Source: Nemertoderma westbladi (lineage: Eukaryota; Xenacoelomorpha; Nemertodermatida; Nemertodermatidae). Taken from it: a stretch of DNA of 33,944 nt. Every line of letters starts with the position of its first letter. The first letter of the stretch is position 1. The translations under genes and the position numbers were made by a program. Of the stretch, positions 9,830 to 21,500 are shown in pieces. Location of the stretch: positions 1 through 33,944 of the forward strand of contig JAUCBJ010007356.1 in the NCBI GenBank assembly GCA_032718475.1, written 5' to 3'. The notes below the pieces were generated by a model. That model was not told the DNA's origin and made no database searches. It was given only the letters and a program-made list of their open reading frames with translations.

Positions 9830-11869
9830 TCGTGGAAGGATTATCGGATAGACAACCTGGCGAAGATGATTTCAAACTGATCCGAAAACTTCTCAATTCC
9901 ATAAACTGCCAAGATATTTAAATCATGGGATTGCGTCGTCTGCCGAAGCCTGCCTTTTCCAAGTATTCTAGATTAGTAAAGGTTGAATTAAAGTCCCCTG
10001 CCGATCGACTGTTTGATCTTAGGAGCAAAAAATTACTCTGCAATTTGACTGAGTTTAATCGAGTTTATCTCCGACCCGCTCTCACGACCGAAGCCATTCG
10101 GCATCGCAACGTTCTACGAGTACATTCTTCAACGCTCAATAACCTGCGGGATAATTCTCCTAGAACTCTTGTGGTATATGATAATCGGGCTGATCGTTAC
10201 GTCCTAAGTTGCGCGAACTCTGAGGGGAAAATTGATTGGCGTTACGTTGTAGTGATTTCTGAGGCCGATTATGACACCGCATCTGAAAAACTCGACACTC
10301 AACGTCAGAAAAATAACTTCCGTACACCAATTATCGGACCAAGGTTTCAGAACCCGGCAACAGTAATACGTGCTACAGCGGAGAACAATCAGGAGGTAAC
10401 CCAGTAGTAAACTTATCTAACAAAACCACCGTTCTTAATGAAACTTTGACCACTCGTAATAACAATAGCGATATGGTTCCTAAATTATCATGTTATTTTG
10501 CTAATACACAATCTGTACGTGACGAAAGTAAACGTGCAGAAGTGCAAGATATATTATCTAACCACGATATAGTGGGAATTTGTGAAACTTTTCTAAATAA
10601 CAATGATGTAAATTCGTTAATAACAGGCAATGAACTTGAGAAGGAATATGAAATATTCCGATGGGACCGCGGTTCAGATCGCGGCTATGGAGGTGGTGTA
10701 ATGCTTGCCTGTCAAGTCGCACTACACCCGGCCAAGGTATTTATACCTCCCAAGTATCACAATATTGAATGTGTCGCGTTTGTTACGTCTGTTCATGATA
10801 AATTTAGAATGGTATCTTTTTATCACCCTCCTGGAACCTGCTATAGTGATAGGAATGCAATGTATGCTTATTTAAAACTACTTAACGAATTGCTTATATT
10901 TTTGTCTGAAATTGACTACCCTGTGTACGTATTAGGTGACTTTAACCTTGGTGACATTGACTGGACTAATATTGGGTACAGACACAATACACAGTGCGAT
11001 TTATTTATCGATGCAGTCTCTGCGTCAAACCTCTGTCAACTAGTTGACTTTCCAACGCGCAAATCTCGAACATTAGATCTTTTACTGTGCACTGACCCTC
11101 TATTAGTGTCAGACTTAGTATGTGAACCTGCTATTGGTAATAGTGATCATGACGGTTTTTTGTTTTCCTTGGTTTTGTCAGCGCCACATGCCAGCAATTT
11201 CTTCACATCACAACCTAGGTTTAATTTTTCGAAGGTGAATAAATCTGCGCTGAAATTAGAGTTGTCTCAAATAAATTGGGATACAGAATTCCTAAATTGT
11301 AATGATATAAACTCCAAGTGGGACTCGTTTCAATCTAGAATTGCTGACTTATTTGTTAAATATGTACCTACTTATACATTATGTAGCAATCGTTATAGGC
11401 CACCCCTACATATCAGAAAATTACAAGCAAACAAACGACGCCTCTGGCGTCTACGGAATAGGTCTACGTCTGATCTAAAAGCGTATAGACGTGTGCGCTT
11501 TGAGTTTGACAAGGCAATCCGTTCCTTTCACATGCAACAAGAATCGAAAATTATATCTAGTAAAAATAAAAAAGCATTCTTTAAATACGCTAAGAGCCGT
11601 ACAACAAATCGTAGCTCTATAGCCCCCTTAAAGAAAAAGGATGGTTCCCTAGCAACCACTGATAAAAAAAAATTTGATTGTCTGATAACTCAATACTCAT
11701 CTGTCGGTAATGTAGATAATGGTGAATTTCCTGTATTTAACCAGCAAACTAACGAAACTTTTGACATTGATTGCATTTCTGAATCTAAAGTTATTGATAT
11801 CCTTGCTAAATTACAGTATAAATTTGGTGATACGCCAGACAGCATTTCTGTTGCTACCTTAAAAATATT
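9830..11869 (+). mobile_element. CR1/Jockey-type LINE fragment, cut on both sides by BEL insertions
   Basis: Coding sequence resembling LINE ORF1 (C-terminal part) and ORF2 (endonuclease plus linker) fills this interval. The left end joins the BEL copy A LTR inside ORF1. The right end joins the BEL copy B LTR inside ORF2, before the RT catalytic region. The LINE 5' end and the rest of RT are not in the window; they may continue beyond the outer ends of the two BEL elements. It is the oldest layer here. Confidence 0.85.
9832..10407 (+). pseudogene. LINE ORF1 C-terminal fragment
   Basis: The frame is open from the LTR junction except for one TAA at 9919-9921. The part after that stop can be read from an ATG at 9925 as 160 residues. 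It resembles the C-terminal part of LINE ORF1 proteins: an FSRLVKVEL-like strand, an LRSKKLL helix, then VYLRPALTTEAIRHRN, which matches the common pattern of a conserved RPDLT-type turn followed by a charged helix. Such domains (RRM plus C-terminal domain) bind nucleic acid and help form the RNP. The frame ends at 10405-10407, and the ORF2 frame is open across this end, as is usual for LINEs. The N-terminal part was removed by the BEL insertion. The family assignment rests on pattern recognition only. Confidence 0.65.
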
Positions 11870-11894
11870 GCAAAAGCTTTTGTGGGATAACTGA
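10473..11894 (+). pseudogene. LINE ORF2: apurinic-type endonuclease, truncated before RT
   Basis: The first in-frame ATG is at 10473, although the frame is open further upstream. The N-terminal 220 residues form an EEP endonuclease: FANTQS (catalytic Asn), CETFL (Glu), GDFNLGDIDW (Asp/Asn) and a terminal NSDHDGF (Asp/His). The following 200 residues are the basic linker (KLQANKRRLWRLRN, KKAFFKYAK) found before RT in CR1/Jockey-type ORF2. The enzyme nicks target DNA for target-primed reverse transcription. LINE coding ends at 11869. The last few residues (about KLLWDN and stop) come from the BEL LTR that begins at 11870, so RT is entirely missing. No stop or frameshift is visible within the retained part. 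Confidence 0.87.
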
Positions 11895-12677
11895 TTCTTT
11901 TGGTTTGCTAACCAGTTCCCCCCAAGGCGCTGGAATACTCTAAAAAGGGCTCTCTAGCTCGAATGGTACAAGCTACAGGCTGATTGGCTGATTTGCTGTA
12001 CGAAGGGGATCTTGGCTATGTTCGATCGGCCAATCAGGGTTATAACAATAGAATATGCAACCAGGGCAACCGAGCGGAGTGATTCATTTTGTGTGCTGGC
12101 CAAGGGCTGCAAAATTCCTGATAGTTAGGCATTTAGACATTCGTGGAACCTGCGGAATCTGGTGTTCTGCCAATGATAGCTATCCCTCTCTGTGTTGAAG
12201 AATACCTGCAACAGCTCACAGAGTCAGTGTTCAGTGTGTTGTTGTTCCTCCTACACCAGAACATCGGCTTTTGGAATAACTCGTTATAAAACATTAGTAG
12301 GCTTAGATTATAGAAAGTATAACTGTTACCTTACCCTACTTACCAACTAATCAATCATACCATAACTCCACAACTTAATTACTAATCATATCATTTGTAC
12401 TGCTATTTACCGTCAGTTATTAATTGTATCGTTTTGTTGATGGAATATTGTTATTTGGAGAATATTGATAAATAACCCGAATTTCCCAATCTTCTTGATA
12501 CACTACAGGTTAGAGAGACAGGCTACATATAACAATTGCGATTTATATTATTGTGGTGTGTAGTGAATCTAATGCTATTTGATAGACACTACATGAGTCA
12601 ATTGCTGTTCTCTTTATGTATGATGAAATTCATTGACGGTCGGCAGAATAGTGTGCATGATTGTGGCTGGTAACAAA
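11870..12677 (+). repeat. 5' LTR of BEL copy B (part proven by pairing with the 3' LTR)
   Basis: This stretch is repeated at 26235-27043 with seven substitutions and roughly one 1-bp indel, which shows it is LTR. The LTR continues to the right by an unknown distance, because the 3' copy is broken by the Gypsy insertion at this point. U3 contains CCAAT boxes and a TTATAACAATAG stretch. A TCAGTG-type initiator near 12226 is possible but unproven. Confidence 0.9.
11983..12034 (+). promoter_or_regulatory. Paired inverted CCAAT boxes in the BEL copy B 5' LTR
   Basis: ATTGG at 11983-11987 and CCAAT at 12030-12034, followed by an AT-rich TTATAACAATAGAATATGC. The same pair stands at 26349-26353 and 26396-26400 in the 3' LTR. 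Likely U3 promoter elements by position; activity is inferred. Confidence 0.5.
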
Positions 12678-13158
12678 GCATTTCCTAAAGAAGGCGCCTT
12701 ATACTTTAATCATAAGCCTTATCGTTGCGTTTAGTATAAGTCATAAAGCGCCACGTCCTAAAGAAACTGTTAATATTTCCCGAAAGTGAATAATATCTGT
12801 CAGAGATTATATATTAACGATCAATCAAATAATACAGTAGGCTTACACTGCAATAAAATCTAAGCATCCGAATTCAGCCTCCCGGGTATATCCAGCGGGT
12901 GAATGGTCGCGCATGGGCTGGCTTCGGCTAATGTTGTGTTTATTGGTATAAAATACTTGTCGTATGCTAAAAGTATATTAATCAACTAAAGACATATAAA
13001 TTTTGGCAGGTTAAACTGCTAAAGGTCTTAAAAGCGCGAACAGTAACAGTTATAGCTTCTTTATTGCAGTAAGCAATAAAGTTGAAAGTACCGGTCGACC
13101 GGTGAACCTGAACCGGTACTGCTGTAGGTCTGTAGGCCCAACTGCCTGAACCGGTATT

Positions 13159-13580
13159 GAGTTGTAAGGTCAACTCCCTCTTAAAGAATAAGTCGTACTA
13201 CCGAGTTAGAACGCATACTAACTAACCATTTTGGAATCTGCATATACTGTAGTTTATTTAGGCTTGATAGTAGTCTGCCAGCTTTTGGTCTGTGTTTGTT
13301 TGTGTAGTCTGTTCAGGTACCGTAATAGTTATTACTCGGATATTTGTGGGCTGGATTGTTGTCTGGCTGTTGCTGAGTCTAGAGGGATTGCTGCGTGTGT
13401 AGAGTCTGTCCAATAAAGTGCCAGTTAGTAAGTTGGGGCAGCTTGAGTTGTAAGGTCAACCCCCTCTTAAAGAATAAGTCGTACTACCGAGTTAGAACGC
13501 ATACTAACTAACCATTTTGGAATCTGCACATACTGTAGTTTATTTAGGCTTGACAGTAGTCTGCCAGCATTTGGTTTGTA
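13159..13580. repeat. 286-bp tandem duplication in the BEL copy B 5' region
   Basis: TTGAGTTGTAAGGTCAAC begins near 13157 and again near 13443, an offset of 286 bp, with good matching until about 13580 (roughly 1.5 copies). It is the counterpart of the 288-bp duplication in copy A, so the duplication predates the split of the two copies. Only the first copy contains the CCAATAAAG near 13410. Confidence 0.85.
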
Positions 13581-14564
13581 TTTCTTTGAGTATTCTGTAC
13601 GGGTAGCGTAATATTTATTATTCAGAGTTTATGCGATTATTCGCAACATTCATGTCCCTAAGTTTATTCCTACAGTAATTGTGCTTGTTACACATACCGT
13701 TATAGTTAAATTAACCCCGGTACTACACGGGCTGCTTGGCGTAGGTAAAGACTGGTGACTTTGTGCCCCGGTCACTCCAGCAGATGCCGTGGTTCTTTTA
13801 ACTGTTCAAGTATATTTAACTGCTAGTTATTGTTTTACAAGTTTACTAATTTAGGGTTTAGTGTACAGTGCTTTCCGAAAGTAATTAGTGTGTAGGCAGT
13901 ATATTTGTGTTGTAAAGTGGTTAATAGGCACATTGGATCTGGTAGTCCGCAGTAATTAACTTCTAGGTAGGAACACTCCGTGATACATAACGTAGTACCT
14001 ATAGCGATACGGCTATAGGTCGTCAGGCGGTGGTATTTTCCTATCTGGACAGCGCAATATATTTACTACTGCTTATTATTTTCAAATACCGTAATATCCT
14101 GTCTGTTGTAATAACCAGAAATTCTAACCTTCTGTTAGACTGGTTTGTAGTTCCCTGTAAAATTACCCTAAAAATTCGTACGTAATATATTTTTGTTGTT
14201 GTGTTTAATTAGAGATTTAATCTCACCTGTATCGTAAGTAATTAGTAGATAAGTAACTTAGGAAGTAGAATTATTTGTTTTAGTGTCAAATAAGTAGCAC
14301 TTCACTGAAAGCGCATAGCTTTTGTGTAGTGATTACTTCACAGAAATAGTAACATCTATTTCAATATTGTAACAAACCCTTATTCGGGTATATATATATA
14401 TATTATAAATCAACTCTAAGGTTTATAAACTAGTAGGCCTGTCATACAACAATTGGGCCTTAATATCAGTTGGACTTACTGCTTGAATAACGGTAATAGA
14501 GTAAACTAAAGTAACTAAGTAACCCTATAACTTCAGAAAGTCAATTACTCTAAATAATTGATAT

Positions 14565-14711
14565 ACCGGTATCTATAGTAGGCTTATTATCTATTTGTAT
14601 ATATTTGCACTAAAATTATATACCGGTATTCTGAGATAAACCTAGTCTGTAATACTTATATATACTATAAGTGTATACCGGTATTCTAATATATTGTAAT
14701 TAATTACCGGT
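14565..14711. repeat. ACCGGT palindrome array upstream of gag (copy B)
   Basis: ACCGGT at 14565, 14622, 14677 and 14706 (spacings 57, 55 and 29 bp) in AT-rich sequence ending about 80 bp before the gag ATG. It is homologous to the six-site array of copy A. The function is unknown. Confidence 0.83.
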
Positions 14712-14792
14712 ACTAGGCTAACAGTCATACTGAATTACTATACTTACTTTAACTGTAACTATAGCAGTAGGCATTCAACTGTATAAATAAAT

Positions 14793-17700
14793 ATGTCTGA
14801 CACAAAGCAAAACCTGTCAGACAGTCTAATCGATACAACCATCTGCGACACAGACAGGAGTGTGGAACGATTAAGAAAAGAGTTCCGCTCACCTCCTACT
14901 GTAAGAAAAGTCATCCCTCCAGTAGTAGTATCAGACCCTAGGCTAATCCAACACCGTAGGTCTATCATCGGCACTCGGGCCCAGGTCAAACGGAACCAAG
15001 AAGCAGCTGCCCAACAACAGCAACATCCTAGTCAAGAACCTAGTTCCTGGCGACCCGATAGCTCCAGTAGTTCGGATACTGTAGAGCTGACCCCCGAACG
15101 CGGAGTGAAGATGGCGGATACAGCTTATTCGGATCCCCTTCTCACTCTTCCTGCCGCAGTGCTAACTACAATATTGATTGCGGTGGAGGAACACCAAGTC
15201 GATTGGGCAAGGAATAAGCGATCGACTCAAGATAGTTATGCGGGATACGACAGGGAAGAATTAATGTCTATTGTCGAGTCACAATGGAATTTTCCCGGAC
15301 CCGGATTCCCGTTAGATTTATCCGAAGCTACCTGGGAAGAAATACACAGGATGGGAGTGACTAAAGATACTATGGATCCAGCTGTTTGGAAGAGGTCGGC
15401 AGCAGGATATGAGCAGGGATTCTTCAGCTCCTTAGAGCGATTAGAAGAGCTGCTGTTTAGACAACCCCAAGGACCTCAAGAGCAGGAAGAGCTGCTTTAT
15501 CAAGTACGCGAAAGAACACTGCGCATTAGACTAATCCTATCAGCCTTTGAGGAAACTTCTAAAAGAAGACAGGACACGTCGCTGCAAGTTGCTGTCAAGA
15601 CATGGTTCCAGCGGGTAGGTCTTAAAGTTCAAGAAACAGCCCAGTGGAAATCCCAGCTGGCTGAGAGACCAACCTATGAAGAATCAACCGATGCCACATT
15701 TTCTCAAGAGGAAAGCGAGGTGACAGCAGAGAGACCGCGAACGAGAGACGCCATCGACATCTATCTGTCAGACTATCAACGTTTCTTGGGTGATGAGGAG
15801 TTGAGGAGACGACTGGCTGGACTTTCCCCTAATAGTGAAGGAGCCAAGCATGTGTTGGACGCAATCGATACTGAAATGTTAGCTGCAAACCAAGCTAAAT
15901 TTGATGAACGTCTCCGCATCGCTAGAGCCCAAGAAGAACAAGTAAAAAAAAGGCGGATAGAAGATAAAAAGGCAGCAGCAGTAGCAGCGGCAAGGGCAAC
16001 AGCTGAAGCAGACAGAAAGGCGGCAGAAGCAGCGGCTGAAGCAGACAGGAAGGCGGCAGAAGCAGCAGCTGAAGCAGACAGAAAGGCTGCAGAAGCAGCA
16101 GCTGAAGCAGACAGAAAGGCGGCAGAAGCAGCAGCTGAAGCAGACAGAAAGGCGGCATAAGCAATGGCTGAAGCAGACAGAAAGGCAAAAAGAAAGGCGG
16201 CAGAAGCAGCGGCCGAAGCGGAAAGAAAAGCGGCGGAAGCAGTGGCAGAAGCAGAACGGAGAGCGTCTGAAGAGGCTACACAACTGGAATAGGAAAATCT
16301 ACAAGAGACGCAAGACCACATAAATAAACAGTTGACTGATAATCGAATGCAGATGATGAATCGATCTACTTCCAAACGCCAAGGTTATACATCATCGGAG
16401 GAAGGAGATACCACCGATCCTGAAGGTGGAGGAAATAGATCTCGTCTCAGTAGGCGTAGAAGGACATCTCACCGTTATAAATTGCCCGATTTGCCCCCCG
16501 CTGTTAGAAGACAAATAGCTAGCACAGACTTAGGTAGTACAGGACCCACAGACCAAATTATTACCGTAAACAAACTCCCTACTATAGTAGATGAGCCGGA
16601 AATAGTTGGGCCTGTCGTTCCCAAACCCATTCCTGTGCTAGAGACCCCTGTACTTCCAAAACTTAACTCTAAATTTCCTTTACACAGTACTACACTGCCT
16701 GTACCCGGTAGAACAGTCCATGAGAATATCCCTGTCTTGGACGCCGAGAGAGAAATCAAAAATTTGTCTCCCGTCATCCCGCGTCTGCCCGCTACAATGT
16801 TGGCGACTTCCGCTTCGGCGGTCGAGTGGGTAGAGGAGGGACGACGGGGGATGAATCTCCTGCTCGGACAAATGCAGGAGACTGTTCACCAACTCAAAGG
16901 AACAGTAAGGGAAAGTAAGCTATAGTTGCAAGAAGTGCAGCAAAGTATCGCACTAGAACGCGACAAATTAGTCAACATACAAAAGGGAATACCAATAACC
17001 CCTGTAACAGTGTGTCAGCCTGTTAGGTCTGAAGTATTACATGCGCAAGGTGTGGAGCCTACACGCATCTATACTGCTAGTGAAGTAGAAATCCCTATAA
17101 TAAACCCTATTAAGGGTGATTATAAACCTGTTGTTAATGACATTCCCGATAGACCTGATAATAATCCGAGAAATTTATATACCGATAATTCGATATTAAA
17201 TAACACGATGGCCCAAGAAAGCTTTACGCGTCAGATGGCTAGAACAGAAGCCCGCCAAGCGGTCAAAGTGGGAGAAATCGTCAAATTCAATGGAGATGAG
17301 ATGAAATGGTTACCTTTCAATGAATATTACAAAGATAGCATACAGAACTCTGTACTCTCTAACGGAGAGAAACTTAGATTCCTCATCAAGTGCTTGGAAG
17401 GACCTCCCAAGTTAATGGCGTTAAAGTTTATTGGACATCCAGATGGATTAAGACAAGTTTGGGATACATTAAACATCAGGTATGGTAATAAGGATAACAT
17501 AGCTAAGTATTTGTATGCAAAATTAGTAGCCCCCCGAAAGTTCCTTAGTAGCGGGATTATAGAGTTTTCCGATGAGATCCAGGAGATCTGCAGACAATTG
17601 GATTGGTTAGGTAAGTCTCACGAATATCAGAGTTCCATGGTTATTGGAGCCATTGTCTCTACTTTACCAAAAGGTGGAGTATGTACACGCTGGGACAAGA

Positions 17701-18593
17701 AGGTATTGTATATGAATGAGCAGCAACGACGAGGACCTACCATGGCTGATCTCATGTCCTTCTTAGATGGTGAAGTAAAACTACAACTTATAAAACAGTC
17801 CAGAGAGAAAACATCGGAAAATAAGGTAAGTGAGAAACCCGTTTCTAAGAGAAGAGTAACACCAGTGTGTTATACAGACGACGGCGAAAGCCAAGCTTCT
17901 CAAGAAGAAGACAGCGGGAAAGACACCGACAGATTTTACTATGTTAACAAGACCTCAAAGGACGTAAGTAAATCTAAGGCTCAAACCCATGACATGAGAG
18001 AACAGGTTGCTAAGACTCCTCCTCAGTCTCCTAACAGAGTACACGGAAGAAAGCCCGAAGAAAGAACGAGAGTGCATAACGTTACCCAAGGTAAAGTGAG
18101 TAACATCAAACCAAACTGTGCGCTGTGCGACGGGCCCCACCGTTTGAGTGTGTGTGTGGAATTCCTAAAGAAATCTCTAGTAGACAGACGTGAAGTCATG
18201 TGGGATAAGCGGTTATGCTATAATTGCCTCAGACAAGGACACCAACGGCGAACCTGTTACTCTGATGTAAGGTGTGCAAAGTGCAGTGCGAAACATCACA
18301 TCTTGTTACACAGTGAATTCGAACAAAACAACCCGAGTCAGGTAAGTGAGCCCGAACTACATGTCCAATTCAGTGATGTAAACAACACTGATCAAGAATC
18401 TGAGATGGAAGGATTCTATACGGACGAATTCTCAGATGCCAATGAATCCTGCTACCTAATAAATACCGCAGTGTATCGAGCACTTACGTATGAAAAGGAC
18501 ACCGACAATGAGTTCCCCCCAACTACCTTTGACAGACAACAGAAAGCTCCAACTTCCAACGTAGGAATTAGAGAATTTCCTGTGTGCAGGTAA
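14793..18593 (+). pseudogene. gag: BEL gag of copy B, broken by three stops and a frameshift
   Basis: The frame begins at the ATG at 14793, with an N-terminus nearly the same as copy A Gag. In-frame stops interrupt it: TAA at 16158-16160 (GAA in the repeat context), TAG at 16290-16292 (a Leu codon in copy A) and TAG at 16923-16925. A one-base loss near 18585-18592 moves the protease into another frame. Readable domains are the hendecad repeat, the DUF1759 capsid-type region (about 17240-17800) and Cys/His clusters near 18114-18300, including an intact CYNC...H...C knuckle. Translation from the ATG would stop at 455 residues, inside the helical repeat. The three stops are single-base changes relative to copy A, consistent with neutral decay after insertion. 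Recoding is unlikely because the stops share no context. Confidence 0.88.
16003..16157 (+). repeat. 33-bp repeats encoding an 11-residue helix unit in copy B gag
   Basis: Almost five units of GCAGACAGAAAGGCGGCAGA-type sequence encode EADRKAAEAAA. An 11-residue period (hendecad) fits a right-handed coiled coil. The TAA stop at 16158 falls in the last unit. Copy A has a longer, irregular version at this position. Confidence 0.87.
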
Positions 18594-21500
18594 GAGTTCA
18601 CGGTCCTAACAAAAGTTACATAGTGAACGCCCTTCTTGACTCCGGCAGCACAGGAACATTCATCGATCAAGAACTAGCCGTAGACATCTTTTCTGGACAA
18701 CCCAAATTCCGAACAAAGTTGAATATGTCAGGAATTATGCAAGTTTGGAAATCTACCATCACAGCAGATTACTATGTAGGTGCGTTGTCCACTCCCCAGG
18801 ATAAATTAGGAGAACAAAGTATAAGGTCAGTAAAAATGGTAGCTATAAAGAACTTCGCTACTACCCAAGTAGAACCTTATAACTGGGACGAGGACGAGAG
18901 CATCCAACAACTTAAGATACCTCGATTCCAGACAGATTATCCTGGAGTGCAAATACTTATCGGCCAAAACGCGCACGAGGCGCTCGAGACATTGGAGAAA
19001 CGGCCTGCTCAACCGCAGCCAGTACAAACCTATGCGGTAAGAACTAGAGTAGGTTGGTACTTTACTGGCCCTTCCCGCAGAACTCTCGAAGAGAGACTAC
19101 CACAAGAAAGAATATGCCAGGTAAATGATTGGGAAGTGGAGAGCAGTGAGGTGGACAAACTATCTGAGGGAACACCATACTCCTCAGATAATGACGACAT
19201 CTACCAACTCTTCGATGAAGAGAACACAATCGACCTACTTACAGAGAACAAGACTTGGAAAAACCAGGTGAACCTATGTCAACTGATTCGCCCATCGGGA
19301 CCCATTGACTACAATGATGAACTTAATGACGAGGTAGAGCGCTACAACGCTAGAACTCGGGACGAACTCGCCGTACGATTCTTTACTCAAGAATTGGTAG
19401 AACCCAATTCATACGATAAGGCCCTATCGATAGAAGAAGAAAGAGCCAAGCAAATCCAGGAAACAACAACACGTTTTTTAAAAGATCAAGGTAGATATGA
19501 AATCGGCCTACCATTTCGAAAACGAGAACCTAGATTTATAAATAACAGACCCTTGGCGGTGAAAAGAATCAAACAATTTCATCGACGCCTTACGGCAAAT
19601 GCTTCAGCTAAGGAAACGTACCAAACTCAGTTGAAGAAATTTATTACGAAGGGATATGCGGAGCGAGTACCGAAAGGAACTCCAATAACTGAGAGAACGT
19701 ACTATCTAACACATCATTACGTTCCCAAACCCGGTAAACCCCATGAAGTACGGGTCGTATTTGATGGCTCCGCTCTATATATGGGCCAATCCCTCAATTC
19801 CGAGTTGTTACCAGGACCCAACTTACTCCAATCTTTGTTGGGAATACTTTTAAGATTAAGACAATATTCCATCGCGTTCGCCTCCGATATAGAAGGAATG
19901 TTCTTACAAGTCAAGGCGTTGGATCGGGATAGAGACAGCCTAAGATTTCTGTGGTGGCCTGAAGGAGATCTCAACCAGAAACCGGTAGAGTACTGGATGA
20001 CCATCCAGGCTTTTGGGATTATATCAAGCCCTTCAAACGCCTGCTCAGTGGTGCGGACCACTGCGGATGACAACCGGGATGCCTTCTCAAAAGAGGTGAT
20101 AGATAACATCAAACGAGACATATACATGGACGACAATTTAAAGTCCCTTACATCAGTAAAAGAAGCCATTGATGTCGCGAAAGGAACGGTTGAGTGTTTG
20201 AAAAGAGGTGGATTTCGACTGACGAAGTTCACCAGCAACTCCCGTGAGTTTCTGGAAGCAATACCTGTAGAAGACCGAGGAGCAAAGGACCTCGACTTAA
20301 TACATGACGATCTTCCAGAAACCAAGACTCTTGGCTTGAAGTGGGACACCGAAAGAGATATCCTGTTTTTTCAGCTAAAACAGCGAGATAATCCAGTTCG
20401 GACCAAACGGATTTGTTTAAGTATTCTGAGCACTTATTTCGATCCCTTGGGATTTATTAGCCCAGTTATATTGATTGCTCGGAGTTTAGTACAACAAATG
20501 TGGCTTGAAAACCACTCATGGGACGATCCACTCAAGGGAGAACTATTAAAGAAGTGGATGAAATGGGAAGACTCGCTACCTGCCATCGAGAACTTTATAA
20601 TTTCCCGTTCATATTTTGGTCATGTTCTCCCTACGTATTCCTATCAACTCCATGTGTTTGGAGACGCCAGCGATATGGGAATCGGTATAGTAGCATACCT
20701 GCGAGTCGAAACTCCGGATGGAATCAAAGTCGCCTTGGTTACCTCTAAGGCATTGATTAACAACAAGCTGAAGGTTCCTCGGGCGGAGTTAAAAGCAGCT
20801 TTATACGCTACAGCCATCGGCCGGAATGTAACAGAACAGATCGATTATCCACTGGAGAAAACTGTTTATTGGACCGACGCTTTACTCGTGTTGGAGTATA
20901 TAACAAATGAAGTCTGTCAGTTCAGCGTCTTTGTTACTAACAGAGTAGCCATTATTCTTAGTCGCACAACGATAGATCAATGGAGACACTGCCCTGGTAC
21001 GATTAACCCAGCTGACATCGCCTCCAGGGGAGCAACTCCACAGGAACTGATAGATACTCCTGACTGGTTGGGTGGCCCCGACTTCCTGAGCAAGGAAGAG
21101 GATGAATGGCCTCCTCACCTTACTACGGCGGAGATTAGACAAGCCAAGGGAGCGGAGAAAGTCAAACCCAAAACCCGAACAAGTAAATCGAAGTTATTTA
21201 AACCGACAATCGATCTATCTGTATTACATACTTCCGAAAACGATACTTCGGATCCACAATCCCTCGCCACAAATAAGTCTGTTGTGGAAATTAGAGATAG
21301 AGATTGGAAATCTGGGATACCAGATGTCTCGCAAGGAATCTCACCCCTGCTGCAGAGAGCACTGCATCACTACAGTTCCTGGAATCGGCTCTGTAAGGCC
21401 GTCACATATTTAAAGAGATGTTTTCACCATCACTACTCCAGGACGCAGACCACTAGTGATACTGCTCCATTGACATCTGCGCAAGTTCATGTTATTAAAG

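Larger units (their letters stand above)
12678..14792 (+). other. Rest of the 5' LTR and untranslated leader of BEL copy B
   Basis: About 2.1 kb with no credible gene. It holds AATAAA at several places (near 12854, 13070 and 13412), any of which could be the LTR polyadenylation signal. It also holds a GC-rich conserved block near 13715-13795 that can fold (CTG...GTGAC with GTCAC...CAG and a two-base bulge) and is kept in copy A, a 286-bp tandem repeat and an ACCGGT array. No primer-binding site was recognised. Confidence 0.7.

Noticed and set aside
12914-12931. TGGGCTGGCTTCGGCTAA after CGCGCA as a BEL LTR end and primer-binding site
   Set aside because: Its complement lacks the near-invariant C of the tRNA T-stem at the expected position and I recognise no tRNA match; the homologous site in copy A differs.
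14793-18593. Programmed stop-codon readthrough in copy B gag
   Set aside because: Three stops in different contexts all correspond to sense codons in copy A and are accompanied by frameshifts, which fits decay.
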